Assembly: GCF_020073745.1 (NCBI RefSeq)
Contig: NZ_JAIRAU010000048.1
Coordinates: 124,001-188,000, forward strand
Direction of reading: 5' to 3'
DNA length: 64,000 nucleotides
Origin: Nannocystis pusilla
GTDB taxonomy: Bacteria > Myxococcota_A > Polyangia > Nannocystales > Nannocystaceae
Positions within the stretch are counted from its first letter, which is position 1. Each line of letters starts with the position of its first letter. The notes under the pieces are model-generated. The model ran no database searches. It saw only the letters and a program-made list of their open reading frames with translations, and was not told the DNA's origin. Below are positions 1-9,919 of this stretch, piece by piece. The position numbers and the translations under genes are program-made.

Positions 1-582
1 GCCGGCACGCTGCTGACGACCGAGCGCTGCCTGCTGGCCGACAACCGCAGCGGGCTCGACGCGCCGGCGCTCGAGGCGGCGCTGCGCCGCCACCTCGGCG
101 CGCTGCGGGTGCTGTGGCTGCGCCGCGGCTGGCTCGAGGGCGACGACACCGACGGCCACATCGACACCCTGGCCCGCTTCTGCGACGCGCGCACGATCGC
201 CTACCAGAGCTGCGACGACAACGCCGACAGCCACTGGGAGGAGCTGCAGGCGATGGCGGCCGAGCTGGCCGCGTTGCGTACGCTGGAAGGCGAGCCCTAC
301 GAGCTGGTGCCGCTGCCGTGGCCGCGCCCGCGCTTCGGGCCCGGGGCGCGGCGCCTCCCGGCCACGTACGCGAACTTCCTGGTGATCGACGGGGCGGTGC
401 TGGTCCCGACCTACGACGACCCGGCCGACGCGGAGGCGCTGGCGCGGCTGGCGAGGGCGTTCCCCGGGCGCGAGGTGATCGGCGTCGACTGCCTGCCGCT
501 GATCGAGCAGGGCGGCAGCCTGCACTGCCTCACGATGCAGCTGCCGCGCCCGCTGTGCCTCGGCCCCGGCGCTGCGAGTTGA
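1..582 (+). CDS. aguA: Agmatine deiminase family protein, C-terminal part (5' end outside window)
   Basis: The reading frame is open from base 1, so the gene starts upstream and about the last 193 residues are seen. Family enzymes hydrolyse agmatine to N-carbamoylputrescine and ammonia, or act as peptidyl-arginine deiminases, in the cytoplasm. Seen: the TTERCLLADNRS segment typical of the family, a GWLEGDDTDGHID segment with acidic and histidine substrate-binding residues, and GGSLHC near the C-terminus supplying the catalytic cysteine. The stop TGA at 580-582 is followed directly by a unit of the 14-bp repeat. Without the N-terminus, agmatine deiminase and related peptidyl-arginine deiminases cannot be fully separated. 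The family call is secure. Confidence 0.85.
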   Translation, partial: AGTLLTTERCLLADNRSGLDAPALEAALRRHLGALRVLWLRRGWLEGDDTDGHIDTLARFCDARTIAYQSCDDNADSHWEELQAMAAELAALRTLEGEPYELVPLPWPRPRFGPGARRLPATYANFLVIDGAVLVPTYDDPADAEALARLARAFPGREVIGVDCLPLIEQGGSLHCLTMQLPRPLCLGPGAAS

Positions 583-606
583 TGTCCTGAGGGACAGGTA
601 GTTTTT
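581..606 (+). repeat. Two units of the 14-bp phased repeat, weak terminator after aguA
   Basis: Cores GATG (T at 583) and CAGG (G at 597) are exactly 14 bp apart and start right after the aguA stop. TGTCC and GGACA can pair across a TGAG loop, and a run of five T follows, so the site could end aguA transcription. Confidence 0.5.
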
Positions 607-771
607 CGCGCGCCCGGCTTCGCGTCGGCAGGTCGAGTGCGCGCGCTGCTGCGAGAAGGTCGTCGGCGCCGCTCGACGGCCGCCGTCGCGTCGTTGCGGT
701 TGCACCGATCGGGGGGGGTGCTAAGGAGGGCGGCCGTCGCTCGCTCGATCGACGGCGCAGAGGAGGACGTG

Positions 772-2925
772 ATGGCGACGGACGAATCCAACGAGAACGA
801 CGCGGCGGCCCGCGGACCGAAAAATTGCCCAACGCTCACCACCAATCAGGGGGTGCCCGTCGGCGACGACAACCACTCGCTGAAGGCGGGGCCGCGCGGA
901 CCGACGCTGCTCGAAGACTTCATCTTTCGCGAGAAGATCACCCACTTCGACCATGAGCGGATCCCCGAGCGAGTGGTCCACGCCCGCGGCGAGGGGGCCC
1001 ACGGCTACTTCGAGGTGACGAAGTCGCTGAAGAAGTACACGCGCGCCAAGTTCCTGCAAAAGGTGGGCGAGAAGACGAAGGTGTTCGTGCGCTTCTCGAC
1101 GGTCGCCGGCTCGCGCGGGTCGATGGACACGGCGCGAGACGTGCGCGGCTTCGCGGTCAAGTTCTACACCGACGAGGGCATCTTCGATCTCGTCGGCAAC
1201 AACATCCCGGTGTTCTTCATCCAGGACGCGCTGAAGTTCCCCGACGTGATCCACGCGGTCAAGCCGGAGCCGCACAACGAGATCCCGCAAGCGGCGTCGG
1301 CCCACGACACGTTCTGGGACTTCGTGTCGCTGACGCCCGAGTCGACCCACATGCTGATGTGGATCATGTCCGACCGCGCGATCCCCCGCAGCCTGCGGAT
1401 GATCGAGGGCTTCGGCGTCAACACGTACCGCTTCATCGACGCCGAGGGCAAGGCGACGTTCGTCAAGTTCCACTGGAAGCCGAAGCTCGGCGTGCACTCG
1501 GTGGTGTGGGACGAGTCGCAGAAGCTCGGCGGCAAGAACCCCGACTACCACCGCCTCGACCTGTGGCAGGCGATCGAGCGCAAGCAGTACCCCGAGTGGG
1601 AATTCGCCATCCAGGTGATCGAGGAGAAGGACGAGCACAAGTTCCCGTTCGACGTGCTCGACGCGACCAAGATCTGGCCCGAGGAGCTGGTGCCGCTGGA
1701 GCGGGTCGGCAAGCTGGTGCTCAACCGCAACCCCGACAACTTCTTCGCCGAGACCGAGCAGGTCGCGTTCTGCCCGTCGCACATGGTCCCGGGCATCGAC
1801 TTCTCCGACGACCCGCTGCTGCAGGGCCGGCTGTTCTCGTACCTCGACACCCAGCTGAGCCGCCTCGGCAGCCCCAACTTCCACGAGCTGCCGATCAACC
1901 GCCCGCAGTCGCCGATCGACAACAACCAGCGCGACGGGCACATGCGCCACACGATCGACAAGGGCCGCACGTCGTACTCGCCGAACTCGCTGGGCAAGGG
2001 CTGCCCGTTCCACGCCGGGGCCAAGGGCTTCAACACCTACGCCGAGAAGATCGACGCCAAGAAGGTGCGCGAGCGCAGCAAGAGCTTCTCCGACCACTTC
2101 GGCCAGGCGGAGATGTTCTGGCGCAACATGTCGGGGCCGGAGAAGCAGCACATCATCGACGCGTACAGCTTCGAGCTCGGCATGGTCGAGTCGGAGATGG
2201 TGCGCAAGCGGATGGTCGACATCCTCGCCCAGGTCGCGATGCCCCTGGCCGAGCGCGTGGCGGCCAACCTCGGGCTGACGATCGACAACGCGAGCGCGGC
2301 GATGAAGCGGCTCAAGGCCGAGTGGGACAAGTACGGCGTGACGTTCCCGCCGGGCGAGCGCCACGACTACGACGGCGTCAAGGCGCCCGAGCTCAGCATG
2401 GCCAACACGGTCAAGGACACCATCGAGACCCGCATGGTCGCGGTGCTGGCCGCCGACGGGGTCGACGGCGCGCAGCTCGAGGCGATGAAGGCGGCGCTCG
2501 AGGCCGGCGGCGCGGTGGTCGAGATCGTCGCGCCGTCGCTGGCCCCGCTGAAGAGCAGCGACGGCAAGTCGTTCAAGCCCGCCAAGACGCTGCGCACCGC
2601 GGCCTCGGTGTTCTACGACGCGGTCTACGTGCCCGGCGGGGCCGACAGCGTGAAGGCGCTGAAGAAGGAGGGCACGGCGGTCCACTTCGTCAACGAGGCG
2701 TTCGCCCACTACAAGTCGATCGCGGGCGTCGACCAGGGGCTCGACTTCCTGCTGGCGACCGACATCCTGCCGAAGGGCTCGAGCGACGCCGACCTGTTCA
2801 AACAGTCAGGCGTGGTGGGGTCGCGCGACGGCGGCGACGTGAAGCAGGTGGCGCAGAAGTTCAAGGCGGCGATCGCCGCCCACCGCCACTGGGACCGCAA
2901 GAACGTCGATCGCGTGCCCGCCTGA
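772..2925 (+). CDS. katE: Large-subunit (clade 2) monofunctional catalase, HPII type
   Basis: Cytoplasmic haem catalase that converts hydrogen peroxide to water and oxygen. The 717 residues match the large-subunit class (about 700-750) rather than the small class (about 480-500). Seen: the distal histidine in RIPERVVHARG, the RFSTVAGSRGSMDTARD active-site segment, the asparagine of VGNNIPVFFIQDA, and the proximal haem tyrosine in RLFSYLDTQLSRLG. The last ~150 residues form the extra DJ-1/PfpI-like domain of this class (YVPGG segment near the end). The start is the ATG at 772 because an AGGAGG ribosome site lies at 761-766. The frame is open further upstream, but that stretch has no family similarity. 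A GC-rich hairpin follows the stop. Confidence 0.95.
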   Translation: MATDESNENDAAARGPKNCPTLTTNQGVPVGDDNHSLKAGPRGPTLLEDFIFREKITHFDHERIPERVVHARGEGAHGYFEVTKSLKKYTRAKFLQKVGEKTKVFVRFSTVAGSRGSMDTARDVRGFAVKFYTDEGIFDLVGNNIPVFFIQDALKFPDVIHAVKPEPHNEIPQAASAHDTFWDFVSLTPESTHMLMWIMSDRAIPRSLRMIEGFGVNTYRFIDAEGKATFVKFHWKPKLGVHSVVWDESQKLGGKNPDYHRLDLWQAIERKQYPEWEFAIQVIEEKDEHKFPFDVLDATKIWPEELVPLERVGKLVLNRNPDNFFAETEQVAFCPSHMVPGIDFSDDPLLQGRLFSYLDTQLSRLGSPNFHELPINRPQSPIDNNQRDGHMRHTIDKGRTSYSPNSLGKGCPFHAGAKGFNTYAEKIDAKKVRERSKSFSDHFGQAEMFWRNMSGPEKQHIIDAYSFELGMVESEMVRKRMVDILAQVAMPLAERVAANLGLTIDNASAAMKRLKAEWDKYGVTFPPGERHDYDGVKAPELSMANTVKDTIETRMVAVLAADGVDGAQLEAMKAALEAGGAVVEIVAPSLAPLKSSDGKSFKPAKTLRTAASVFYDAVYVPGGADSVKALKKEGTAVHFVNEAFAHYKSIAGVDQGLDFLLATDILPKGSSDADLFKQSGVVGSRDGGDVKQVAQKFKAAIAAHRHWDRKNVDRVPA

Positions 2926-2936
2926 GCGCGCGCGAG

Positions 2937-2964
2937 CGCGGGCGCGCCGAGGCTCGCGCCCGCG
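2937..2964 (+). terminator. GC-rich stem-loop after katE
   Basis: A perfect 10-bp stem (2937-2946 with 2955-2964) with an 8-nt loop begins 11 bp after the katE stop. There is no following T tract, so it is only a probable terminator. The rest of 2926-3119 shows no gene. Confidence 0.4.
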
Positions 2965-3119
2965 ACCGCTCTCGATCGCGCGAGCGCGTGGCGGCGAGCC
3001 GCGCATGCGCCCGCGCGCGGCCCGTGAAACCGCGTGGAACGACGATTGATGGCGAGCCGCCGCCGACCCGCGGCTTGCCGAGGCTCGCCGGCCGAGACGC
3101 GGGCATAATCCGCCGGCGT

Positions 3120-5375
3120 ATGAATGTCCCCGTCCTGAGCTCGCGGATCGATTCGGTCACGGTGTATCGCCAGGGCGCGCTGGTGTGTCGCTCGGCGATC
3201 TTGCTGGCGGCGCAGCCGGTGCCGGCGCAGGTCAAGCTGCTCGGGCTGCCGCTCAGCCTCGACGACGGCTCGGTCCGCGTGCGCGTCGAGGGCGAGGGCG
3301 GCGAGCTGCCGGTGGCCACCGACCTGCGGATCGCGCTCGACCTCGCGGAGCCCGATCCGGCGCTGCCGCCCCCGGACGACGCCGAGCTCAAACAGGCCCG
3401 CCGCGCGGTCCGTTCGCTGGCCGACCGCCGCGCGCACCTCGAGGCCCAGCGCTCGCGGATCGAGCGGCTGCAGGTGTTCGAGCGCCCGGCCAACAAGCGC
3501 GGGCAACCACCGCTGCCGTCGCCGACGAACGCGCGGCTGTCGCTGGTCGAGTTCCAGCAGAAGCAGCTGGAGAGCCTCGACGCGCAGCTGGCCCAGGTCC
3601 GCAGCGAACAGCGTCAGGCCGAGGAGCGCCGCGACCACCTCGAGGCGCGCCGCAAGGCGGCCTCGCGCGCGGGGCAGGCCAAGCCGCACGAGCTGCGCAA
3701 GGCGGCGCTCATCAGCCTGCGCGCCGCCGAGGTGCCGACGGTGCCGGTGCGCGTGATCCTCGAGTACATGGTCCCCGGCGCGCGCTGGGCCCCGTCGTAC
3801 GCGATCAACCTGACGCCCGACCTGGCCAAGGCGACGGTGGCAGTGCGCGCGGTGGTGGCCCAAGAGACAGGTGAGGACTGGACCGGCGTGCGCCTCACGC
3901 TGGCGACCGCGGACGCGCAGCGGTGGGTCGAGCTGCCGGAGATGCAGGCGCTGCGGATCGGTCGCCGCCAACCCGCGCCGCCGCGCCGCGGCTGGCGGGC
4001 CCCGCCGGCCGGCGCCGGCGAGCTCTACGCCGACTACGACCGCTTCCTCGCCGGCGGCGCGGCGCCGAACAAGCCGGCGCCCGAACCGGCCCCGAGCGAC
4101 GAGTGGGAGGGCGAGTCGTTCGCGGGGATGATCGATCCCGAGGTCGCCGAGGACATGCCGACGCGCTCGGGCTCGGTCTCGCCGAAACAGGCGGCCGCCC
4201 TGCAGCAGCAGTTCGATCGCGCCCGCAACCTGCCCGGGGCCGCGCGTCCGCCCGCGCCGCAGGCCCCGGCGCGAGCGAGCGCGCCGCCGATGCGGGCCTC
4301 GCCGCCGCCCTCGGCGCCCCCGCCGATGACGTTCTCGGCCTCGGCCGAGCTGGCGAAGCGCAAGGGCGGCGGCTTCGGCGGGGCGCTGGCCGACGCCGGC
4401 GGGGCGCTGGCAGGCGCGGTGAGCAGCCTGTTCGCGGCGCCGGAGGGCGGCGGTGGACCCGGCCTCGCGCGCGCCGAGCCGGAGCTCGAGCACGAGGTGG
4501 CGCCCGAGCAGCTCGCGTACGGCGACCTGCGCATGCCGGGCCCCGAGAGCGGCCGGCGCGGCACATTGACGCTGTCGCACCGGCGCGAGCGCTACCTCGA
4601 GATGTTGTGGGTGCGCGAGGTGACGCGCGAGATCGACGTGGTCGCCCTGATCGACGGCGCGGTGGCGCGGGCGCAGCAGGCCGGCGGGCGCGGGTTGCCG
4701 CCGCGGCACCGCTTCGCCGAGTCGTGGTTCGGCTTCGACTACGTGTACGCCGCCGAGACGCCGATCGACATCCCGTCCGACGGCGACTATCACTCGGTGC
4801 CGCTGCTCAAGCAGGCGGCGCCGAGCGTGCTCGGCTACGTGGTCGTGCCGCGCGAGAGCACCGACGTGTTCCGCTTCATCAGGCTGAAGAACCCGCTCGA
4901 CGCGCCGCTGCTACCTGGCCCTGCGGACATCTACGTCGGCGACGATTATTTGCTGTCGGCCGACCTGAAGGTCGCGCCGCCGCGCGGCGAGGTGAAGATC
5001 GGCCTCGGCGTCGAGCAGGCGATCAAGGTCGCGCGCAACACCCACTACAAGGAAGAGGCGGCCGGCCTGATGGGCGGCTCGCTGTCGCTGCGCCACGAGA
5101 TCGAGGTCGAGATCGCCAACCGCTCGCCGCGGCCGGTCGAGATCGAGGTGCAGGAGCGGCTCCCGAGCCTGCGCGAGAGGGAGGACGAGATCCACGTCGA
5201 CGTCGGCGCGGTCGAGCCGGCCTGGGCCCCGTTCGAGCCCGAGCACTACGAGCTCAAGGGCGGCTACCGCTGGCGCGTGCAGCTGCCCGCCGGCGAGAAG
5301 AAGAAGCTCAGCGCGACCTACGTGGTCCGGATCTCCGCGAAGAAGGAACTGGTCGGCGGCAACCGCCGGGAGTGA
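3120..5375 (+). CDS. DUF4139/DUF4140 (MuiA-like) protein, first of a pair
   Basis: A 751-residue protein of the mucoidy-inhibitor A-like family, whose biochemical role is not established. The N-terminal ~100 residues (IDSVTVYRQGALV) match the DUF4140 start. A coiled-coil stretch follows (about 95-190), then the DUF4139 part with YMVPGARWAPSYAINL and QETGEDWTGVRLTLATA. A Pro/Ala-rich low-complexity insert lies at about 280-460, and the C-terminal DUF4139 half ends in a beta-rich region. No signal peptide is visible. The ATG at 3120 has a CATAAT box about 10 bp upstream and no clear ribosome site, so the message may be leaderless. It is followed after 3 bp by a second DUF4139 gene, so the two are probably co-transcribed. 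Confidence 0.8.
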   Translation: MNVPVLSSRIDSVTVYRQGALVCRSAILLAAQPVPAQVKLLGLPLSLDDGSVRVRVEGEGGELPVATDLRIALDLAEPDPALPPPDDAELKQARRAVRSLADRRAHLEAQRSRIERLQVFERPANKRGQPPLPSPTNARLSLVEFQQKQLESLDAQLAQVRSEQRQAEERRDHLEARRKAASRAGQAKPHELRKAALISLRAAEVPTVPVRVILEYMVPGARWAPSYAINLTPDLAKATVAVRAVVAQETGEDWTGVRLTLATADAQRWVELPEMQALRIGRRQPAPPRRGWRAPPAGAGELYADYDRFLAGGAAPNKPAPEPAPSDEWEGESFAGMIDPEVAEDMPTRSGSVSPKQAAALQQQFDRARNLPGAARPPAPQAPARASAPPMRASPPPSAPPPMTFSASAELAKRKGGGFGGALADAGGALAGAVSSLFAAPEGGGGPGLARAEPELEHEVAPEQLAYGDLRMPGPESGRRGTLTLSHRRERYLEMLWVREVTREIDVVALIDGAVARAQQAGGRGLPPRHRFAESWFGFDYVYAAETPIDIPSDGDYHSVPLLKQAAPSVLGYVVVPRESTDVFRFIRLKNPLDAPLLPGPADIYVGDDYLLSADLKVAPPRGEVKIGLGVEQAIKVARNTHYKEEAAGLMGGSLSLRHEIEVEIANRSPRPVEIEVQERLPSLREREDEIHVDVGAVEPAWAPFEPEHYELKGGYRWRVQLPAGEKKKLSATYVVRISAKKELVGGNRRE

Positions 5376-5378
5376 GTC

Positions 5379-7007
5379 ATGTCCGAGCCCACAGTCATGG
5401 ACAAGCACGAGCCCACCACCAAGGCCCCGGTCGAGCTCAAGGCCCCGGTCGTCGAGGTCACCGTCCTCGAGGATCGCGCGCACGTGGTCCGCCGCGGCAC
5501 GATCGAGCTCGGCGCCGGCATCTCGCGCCTGCGGATCGCCGCGGTCGCGCCGGTGCTGAGCGACAAGACGCTGTGCGCGGCGATCGCCCCGCGCGGGCAG
5601 AAGCACGGCGACCCCGCGCGCGTGCGCGTCAGCGACGCCCGCGTCCGCCGCTCGAAGCTGGTGCTCGGCGAGGACAAGCCGGAGCGGGCGCGCGAGCTCC
5701 AGCGCGAGCGGGAGCGCCTGGCCCAGAGGCTAGCCGAGCTGCAGGCCGCGCGCGACCTGGCCCAGCGCCACGAAGCGACGCTCGCGGGGGTCGGCGAGGT
5801 GGCGATCCAGGACATCGGCGTCGACGTCTGCTACGGCCAGGACGACCCGGCGGGGTGGGCCGACGCGCTCGAGCGGATCGCCGCGCGCGAGCACGCGGCC
5901 CGCCAGCAGCGCCTCGAGCTCGACTTCGAGGTCGTCGAGGTCGAGGCGGAGCTCAAGCGGCTGAACCAGCGCATCGGCGCGACCGCGCAGGTCAGCGACG
6001 CGGTGGCCGCCGACGTGGTCGTGGAGGTGTGGGCCGCGGCCGCCGGCGTCTACGCGGTGCAGGTCGACTACGTGGTGCCGGGCGCGTGCTGGCGGCCGTA
6101 CCACCGCGCGCAGCTGGTCGAGGTGATGAAGGGCGAGCCGCCGATGCTGCACTTCAGCAGCGAGGGCTGCGTGTGGCAGAACACCGGCGAGGACTGGAGC
6201 GACGTGCAGCTGATCTTCTCGACCGAGCGGCCGTCGCTCGGCACCGAGCCGCCGCAGCTCGCGAGCGACGTGCTGTTCGTCCAGCGCAAGAGCGAGGTCC
6301 TCGTCGTCGAGGCGCGCGAGCAGGAGGTGCAGACCACCGGGCTCGGCGGGGCGCCGAAGCAGCACTCGCAGGACCTGCCGGGCATCGACGACGGCGGCGA
6401 GGTGCAGGCGTTGCGCGCGCCGGCGAAGGCGAGCGTGCCGAGCGACGGCCGGCCGCACCGCGTGCCGCTGATCGCCTTCACCGCCGGCGAGACGGTGCTC
6501 GAGCACGTGCTCATGGCCGAGCTCGCCGAGGCGGTGATCCTCAAGACGACGCAGAAGAGCCGCTCGCAGCTGCCGATCCTCGCCGGGCCGGTCGACCTGA
6601 TCCGCAACGGCGGCTTCGTCGGTCGCACGAGCACGCTGTTCATCGCCCCGCACGAGAAGTTCAGCATCGGCTGGGGACCCGACGGCGCCGTGCGAGTGCA
6701 GCGGACGGTGACGCAGGCGCGCGAGGAGCGGGCGATGCTCTCGGGCTGGACGTCGCAGATCCACAAGATCGAGGTCAAGCTCAGCAACCTCGGCGCGCAG
6801 CCTCGCACGGTGGAGGTCAGCGAACGGGTGCCGGTGTCGGAGATCGAGAAGGTGAAGATCGAGATCGACGCGGCGACGACCACCGATCGGGCGCGACCCG
6901 ACAGCAACGGGCTGGTGCGCTGGAAGGTCGAGCTGCCTGGTTACGGGCGCGCAAGCCTCTGCCTCGGCTTCATCGTCCGCAAGCACGGCGACGTCGTCGG
7001 CATCTGA
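5379..7007 (+). CDS. DUF4139 (MuiA-like) protein, second of the pair
   Basis: A 542-residue DUF4139 protein that begins 3 bp after the previous stop. The N-terminal part (VEVTVLEDRAHVVRRGTIEL) matches the DUF4140 beta start. A charged coiled coil covers about residues 100-200, and the DUF4139 core contains YVVPGACWRPYHRAQL and NTGEDWSDVQLIFST, the family's GEDW signature. It lacks the long Pro/Ala insert of its neighbour. No signal peptide or membrane span is apparent. The two proteins may work as a pair, but this is inferred only from linkage and shared family. A hairpin built from 14-bp repeat units lies 60 bp downstream. Confidence 0.8.
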   Translation: MSEPTVMDKHEPTTKAPVELKAPVVEVTVLEDRAHVVRRGTIELGAGISRLRIAAVAPVLSDKTLCAAIAPRGQKHGDPARVRVSDARVRRSKLVLGEDKPERARELQRERERLAQRLAELQAARDLAQRHEATLAGVGEVAIQDIGVDVCYGQDDPAGWADALERIAAREHAARQQRLELDFEVVEVEAELKRLNQRIGATAQVSDAVAADVVVEVWAAAAGVYAVQVDYVVPGACWRPYHRAQLVEVMKGEPPMLHFSSEGCVWQNTGEDWSDVQLIFSTERPSLGTEPPQLASDVLFVQRKSEVLVVEAREQEVQTTGLGGAPKQHSQDLPGIDDGGEVQALRAPAKASVPSDGRPHRVPLIAFTAGETVLEHVLMAELAEAVILKTTQKSRSQLPILAGPVDLIRNGGFVGRTSTLFIAPHEKFSIGWGPDGAVRVQRTVTQAREERAMLSGWTSQIHKIEVKLSNLGAQPRTVEVSERVPVSEIEKVKIEIDAATTTDRARPDSNGLVRWKVELPGYGRASLCLGFIVRKHGDVVGI

Positions 7008-7066
7008 GTAGTGGTCGAAGCGCGGGTGTGGGTCCGGGGGGTGCGTAGCGCTCCGCGCGCCTGCAG

Positions 7067-7090
7067 CGACCTGTTCTTGCAGACAGGTCG
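7067..7090 (+). terminator. Repeat-derived hairpin after the DUF4139 pair
   Basis: CGACCTGT (7067-7074) pairs perfectly with ACAGGTCG (7083-7090). The CCTG and CAGG cores are exactly 14 bp apart (7072, 7086), so this is a two-unit member of the 14-bp repeat placed 60 bp after a stop codon. Confidence 0.55.
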
Positions 7091-7332
7091 TCGCGGTGCA
7101 GCCGCCGATGTGTCACGCCGACGTCGTCGCATCACAGGACCGCCGCCCGGTTTCCCCATTGCGCAGGGGTGTAAGCCGGAGGCTCGAGACCGCGCGTGGA
7201 CTCACTTTTACTGGACGTGGGCGCGAGACCCTTCTTATGCTGGCTACGACGCTCCAGGGCCCTGTCGCGGGCGACCCGTCGCGTGCGGCTCGTACCTCGA
7301 CTTTGTTCCCCCCGATTGAAGGTCCAAACATC
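7091..7332 (+). promoter_or_regulatory. Intergenic leader before the FG-GAP pair with a weak promoter
   Basis: No gene is seen. The best sigma70-like pair is TGGACG (7212-7217) and TATGCT (7236-7241) with an 18-bp spacer, about 90 bp before the start codon. This is a weak match. The frame of the next gene is open through the region, but the encoded residues lack secretion or repeat features. Confidence 0.35.
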
Positions 7333-9894
7333 ATGCTGTTCGTCCGTCTGCCGCAGTCTCAACCTCTCTCTCGCAGCCTCAAGGTCGTGACGGCCCTCTC
7401 GGCGGCGCTGTTGCCCTCGGTCGCCGGCGCCTCCCCGTGGCAGGTCGACAACAACGTACAGCTCCCGGACTCCGGCTACGTGTCGCAGAAGGTCGAGCTG
7501 GTCGACGTCAACAACGACGGCTTCGTCGACATCGTGTTCGCCAACAGCTCGGGCACCGACACCGGCAGCATCGCCAACGCGCAGCGCAACCAGCTGCTCA
7601 TCAACATGGGGGGCACCGGCTTCACCGAGCAGGGCGGCGTCTTCGAGGATCCGGACAACGCCTACGTCATCAAGGCCGGCGACCTCGACAGCGACGGCGA
7701 CGCGGACCTGGTGGTCGGCGTCAACTACCAGGGCCAGAGCTACGTCCTCATCAACGAGGGCGGCGGCGACTTCACCCGCCAGGACATCTCGTTCAGCACC
7801 AACAAGAGCATCGGCGACCTCGAGCTCGGCGACGTCGACGGCGACGGCAACCTCGACATCGTCGCCACCGACTGGGGCAACAGCCAGCCGTTCGGCGACC
7901 CGGTCGACCAGGGCCAGCCGCTGCAGCTGTGGCTCGGCAACGGCGACGGCACGTTCGAGAACGGCAACCCCCAGCTGCCGATGGGCATGGAGACCTGGGC
8001 CGCGTACTCGTTCGACATCGAGCTCGTCGACGTCGACAACGACTACGCGCTCGACGTGCTGGTGTCCAGCCGCGGCGTCGGCTTCGGCTTCGGCCTCAAG
8101 AACGACGGCAGCGGCATCTTCAGCAAGCTGACGATCCCCGCGCTCGAGGCCAACATCGCCAAGCAGGTCAACGTCTCGTTCACCCCGAGCGACTTCAACG
8201 GCGACGGCTACATCGACCTCATCACCCTGCAGGACGGCGTCGGTCAGGGCGGCAACTGCATCGAGGTCATGGGCGTGCAGTACTGTGCCAAGCGCAACGC
8301 GCTGCTGCTCAACAACGGCATGGGCAACTACCCCAGCGATCCGGGCACGTTCTGGCCGATCGCCAACAACCCGGCCAAGCTCGACTTCGACGCCGCGACC
8401 CTCGACTTCAACAACGACGGCCGGCCCGACTTCGTGGCCACCGGCCTGCGCCTGGCCCAGAACGACAAGAACTCGCGCCTGTTCCTCAACAAGAACGGCA
8501 TGGGCGTCGAGCCGGCGTCGGTCCCGCTCGACGCGGCGTTCCCGATCGTGCCCGAGCTGGCGCAGTCGTTCGGCCTGATGTTCGCCGACTTCAACCACGA
8601 CCGGCGCGAGGACGTGGCGATCGCCCAGCGCGACGCCGGCCTGCCGAACTTCGTGCTGTTCGGCCGCGACGACCCGACCGACGGCGTGGCCTTCGACACC
8701 AGGGAGCCGCGGATCTACGACGACGGGTTCGCCAACAAGCTCGGCACCCTGCTGTACTTCGGCCAGGAGGCCAAGATCAACGCCCGCGTCGACGACTACA
8801 AGACGCCGTCGCACTGGCACGATCACAAGTTCGACGAGAACCTGGCCGACTACAACCTGACCGGCGAGGGCGCGGCCCTGACGGCGCACAACCGCCGCCT
8901 GCCGTACATGGAGTTCGCGCTCAGCCTCGACAACCCCGACGACCTGCTGGCGCTGGCCGACGGCGACCCGAAGAAGTTCATCTCGCCGTCGATCTGGTTC
9001 GGCGAGGCGCTGTGGCGCGTCAAGTTCAACGTGCCCTACAACGGCAGCAAAGAGGACACGCTGACCTGGCAGTACTGTGCGATCGACGCCGCCGACAACA
9101 AGGTCTGCGTCGGTCCGTTCACGGTCAAGCTCGAGATCGACCCGGCCAACTGCGGCGACGGCACGGTCCAGGAGTGGGAGACCTGCGACGACGACTCCGA
9201 GACCTGCATCAAGTGCGAGCAGACCTGCGGCAACGGGATGTGCGAGGACCACGAGGACGCGAACAACTGCCCGGAGGACTGCGGCGAGGGGCCGTGCGAC
9301 CACGACGGGGCGTGCGAGCCGCCCGAGGACGCGAACAACTGCCCCGACGACTGCGACTACGACGGCGTGTGCGGCGACGGCACCTGCCAGAACCCGCCGG
9401 AGAACGAGCAGAACTGCCCCGACGACTGCGGCCCGTGCGACAACGACGGCGCCTGCGAGCCGCCGGAGAACGCGCAGAACTGCCCCAACGACTGCGACTA
9501 CGACGGCTACTGCGGCGACGATCACTGCACGAACCCGCCGGAGAACGAGGATAACTGCCCCGACGACTGCTTGCCCGAGCCGACGGATGGCGGCGAATGT
9601 GGCAACGGCGTCTGTGATGACAACGAGACGCCGACGTCCTGCCCCGAGGACTGCGCCGTGTGCGGCGACGACATCTGCTCGGACGGCGAGGAGCAGACCT
9701 GCCCGGAGGACTGCGACGGCGCGTCGGCGAGCGACGGCCAGTGCCCCGACACCGCCGGCGGCGTCGACGGTCAGTGCCAGCTCGACGACGACGGTTGCGG
9801 CTGCGTCGCCGAGCCGGACAGCACGCGCGGCCTGTGGGCGTCGCTGCTGCTGTTCGGCGTGTTCGGCGTGCGTCGCTTCCGCAAGCGCGCTTGA
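7333..9894 (+). CDS. Secreted FG-GAP/VCBS repeat protein with cysteine-rich tail and MYXO-CTERM-like anchor (copy A)
   Basis: An 853-residue exported protein. Seen in order: a signal peptide cleaved near SVAGAS; FG-GAP/VCBS beta-propeller repeats with calcium-binding loops such as DVNNDGFVDIVF and DVDGDGNLDIV; a middle beta region; a DUF4215-like segment (CGDGTVQEWETCDDD); and seven CGNGxC...NCPxDC units. The tail is acidic and ends in CGC, a hydrophobic stretch and RRFRKRA, a MYXO-CTERM-type sorting signal. Its function is unknown, and adhesion or cell-surface binding is inferred from the propeller. The chosen ATG begins the signal peptide. A close paralogue follows 114 bp downstream. Confidence 0.85.
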   Translation: MLFVRLPQSQPLSRSLKVVTALSAALLPSVAGASPWQVDNNVQLPDSGYVSQKVELVDVNNDGFVDIVFANSSGTDTGSIANAQRNQLLINMGGTGFTEQGGVFEDPDNAYVIKAGDLDSDGDADLVVGVNYQGQSYVLINEGGGDFTRQDISFSTNKSIGDLELGDVDGDGNLDIVATDWGNSQPFGDPVDQGQPLQLWLGNGDGTFENGNPQLPMGMETWAAYSFDIELVDVDNDYALDVLVSSRGVGFGFGLKNDGSGIFSKLTIPALEANIAKQVNVSFTPSDFNGDGYIDLITLQDGVGQGGNCIEVMGVQYCAKRNALLLNNGMGNYPSDPGTFWPIANNPAKLDFDAATLDFNNDGRPDFVATGLRLAQNDKNSRLFLNKNGMGVEPASVPLDAAFPIVPELAQSFGLMFADFNHDRREDVAIAQRDAGLPNFVLFGRDDPTDGVAFDTREPRIYDDGFANKLGTLLYFGQEAKINARVDDYKTPSHWHDHKFDENLADYNLTGEGAALTAHNRRLPYMEFALSLDNPDDLLALADGDPKKFISPSIWFGEALWRVKFNVPYNGSKEDTLTWQYCAIDAADNKVCVGPFTVKLEIDPANCGDGTVQEWETCDDDSETCIKCEQTCGNGMCEDHEDANNCPEDCGEGPCDHDGACEPPEDANNCPDDCDYDGVCGDGTCQNPPENEQNCPDDCGPCDNDGACEPPENAQNCPNDCDYDGYCGDDHCTNPPENEDNCPDDCLPEPTDGGECGNGVCDDNETPTSCPEDCAVCGDDICSDGEEQTCPEDCDGASASDGQCPDTAGGVDGQCQLDDDGCGCVAEPDSTRGLWASLLLFGVFGVRRFRKRA

Positions 9895-9919
9895 TGCCAG
9901 CGTGACCGGGGCCGGGGGC

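Noticed and set aside
3865..3872. Single CAGG units (3870, 23168) as members of the repeat
   Set aside because: A lone core without a phased partner cannot be told from chance.
1359..5375. A 1338-residue frame running through katE and the first DUF4139 gene
   Set aside because: Its first half is an arginine/proline/alanine-rich shadow of katE in another frame; only the part after 3120 is a real gene.
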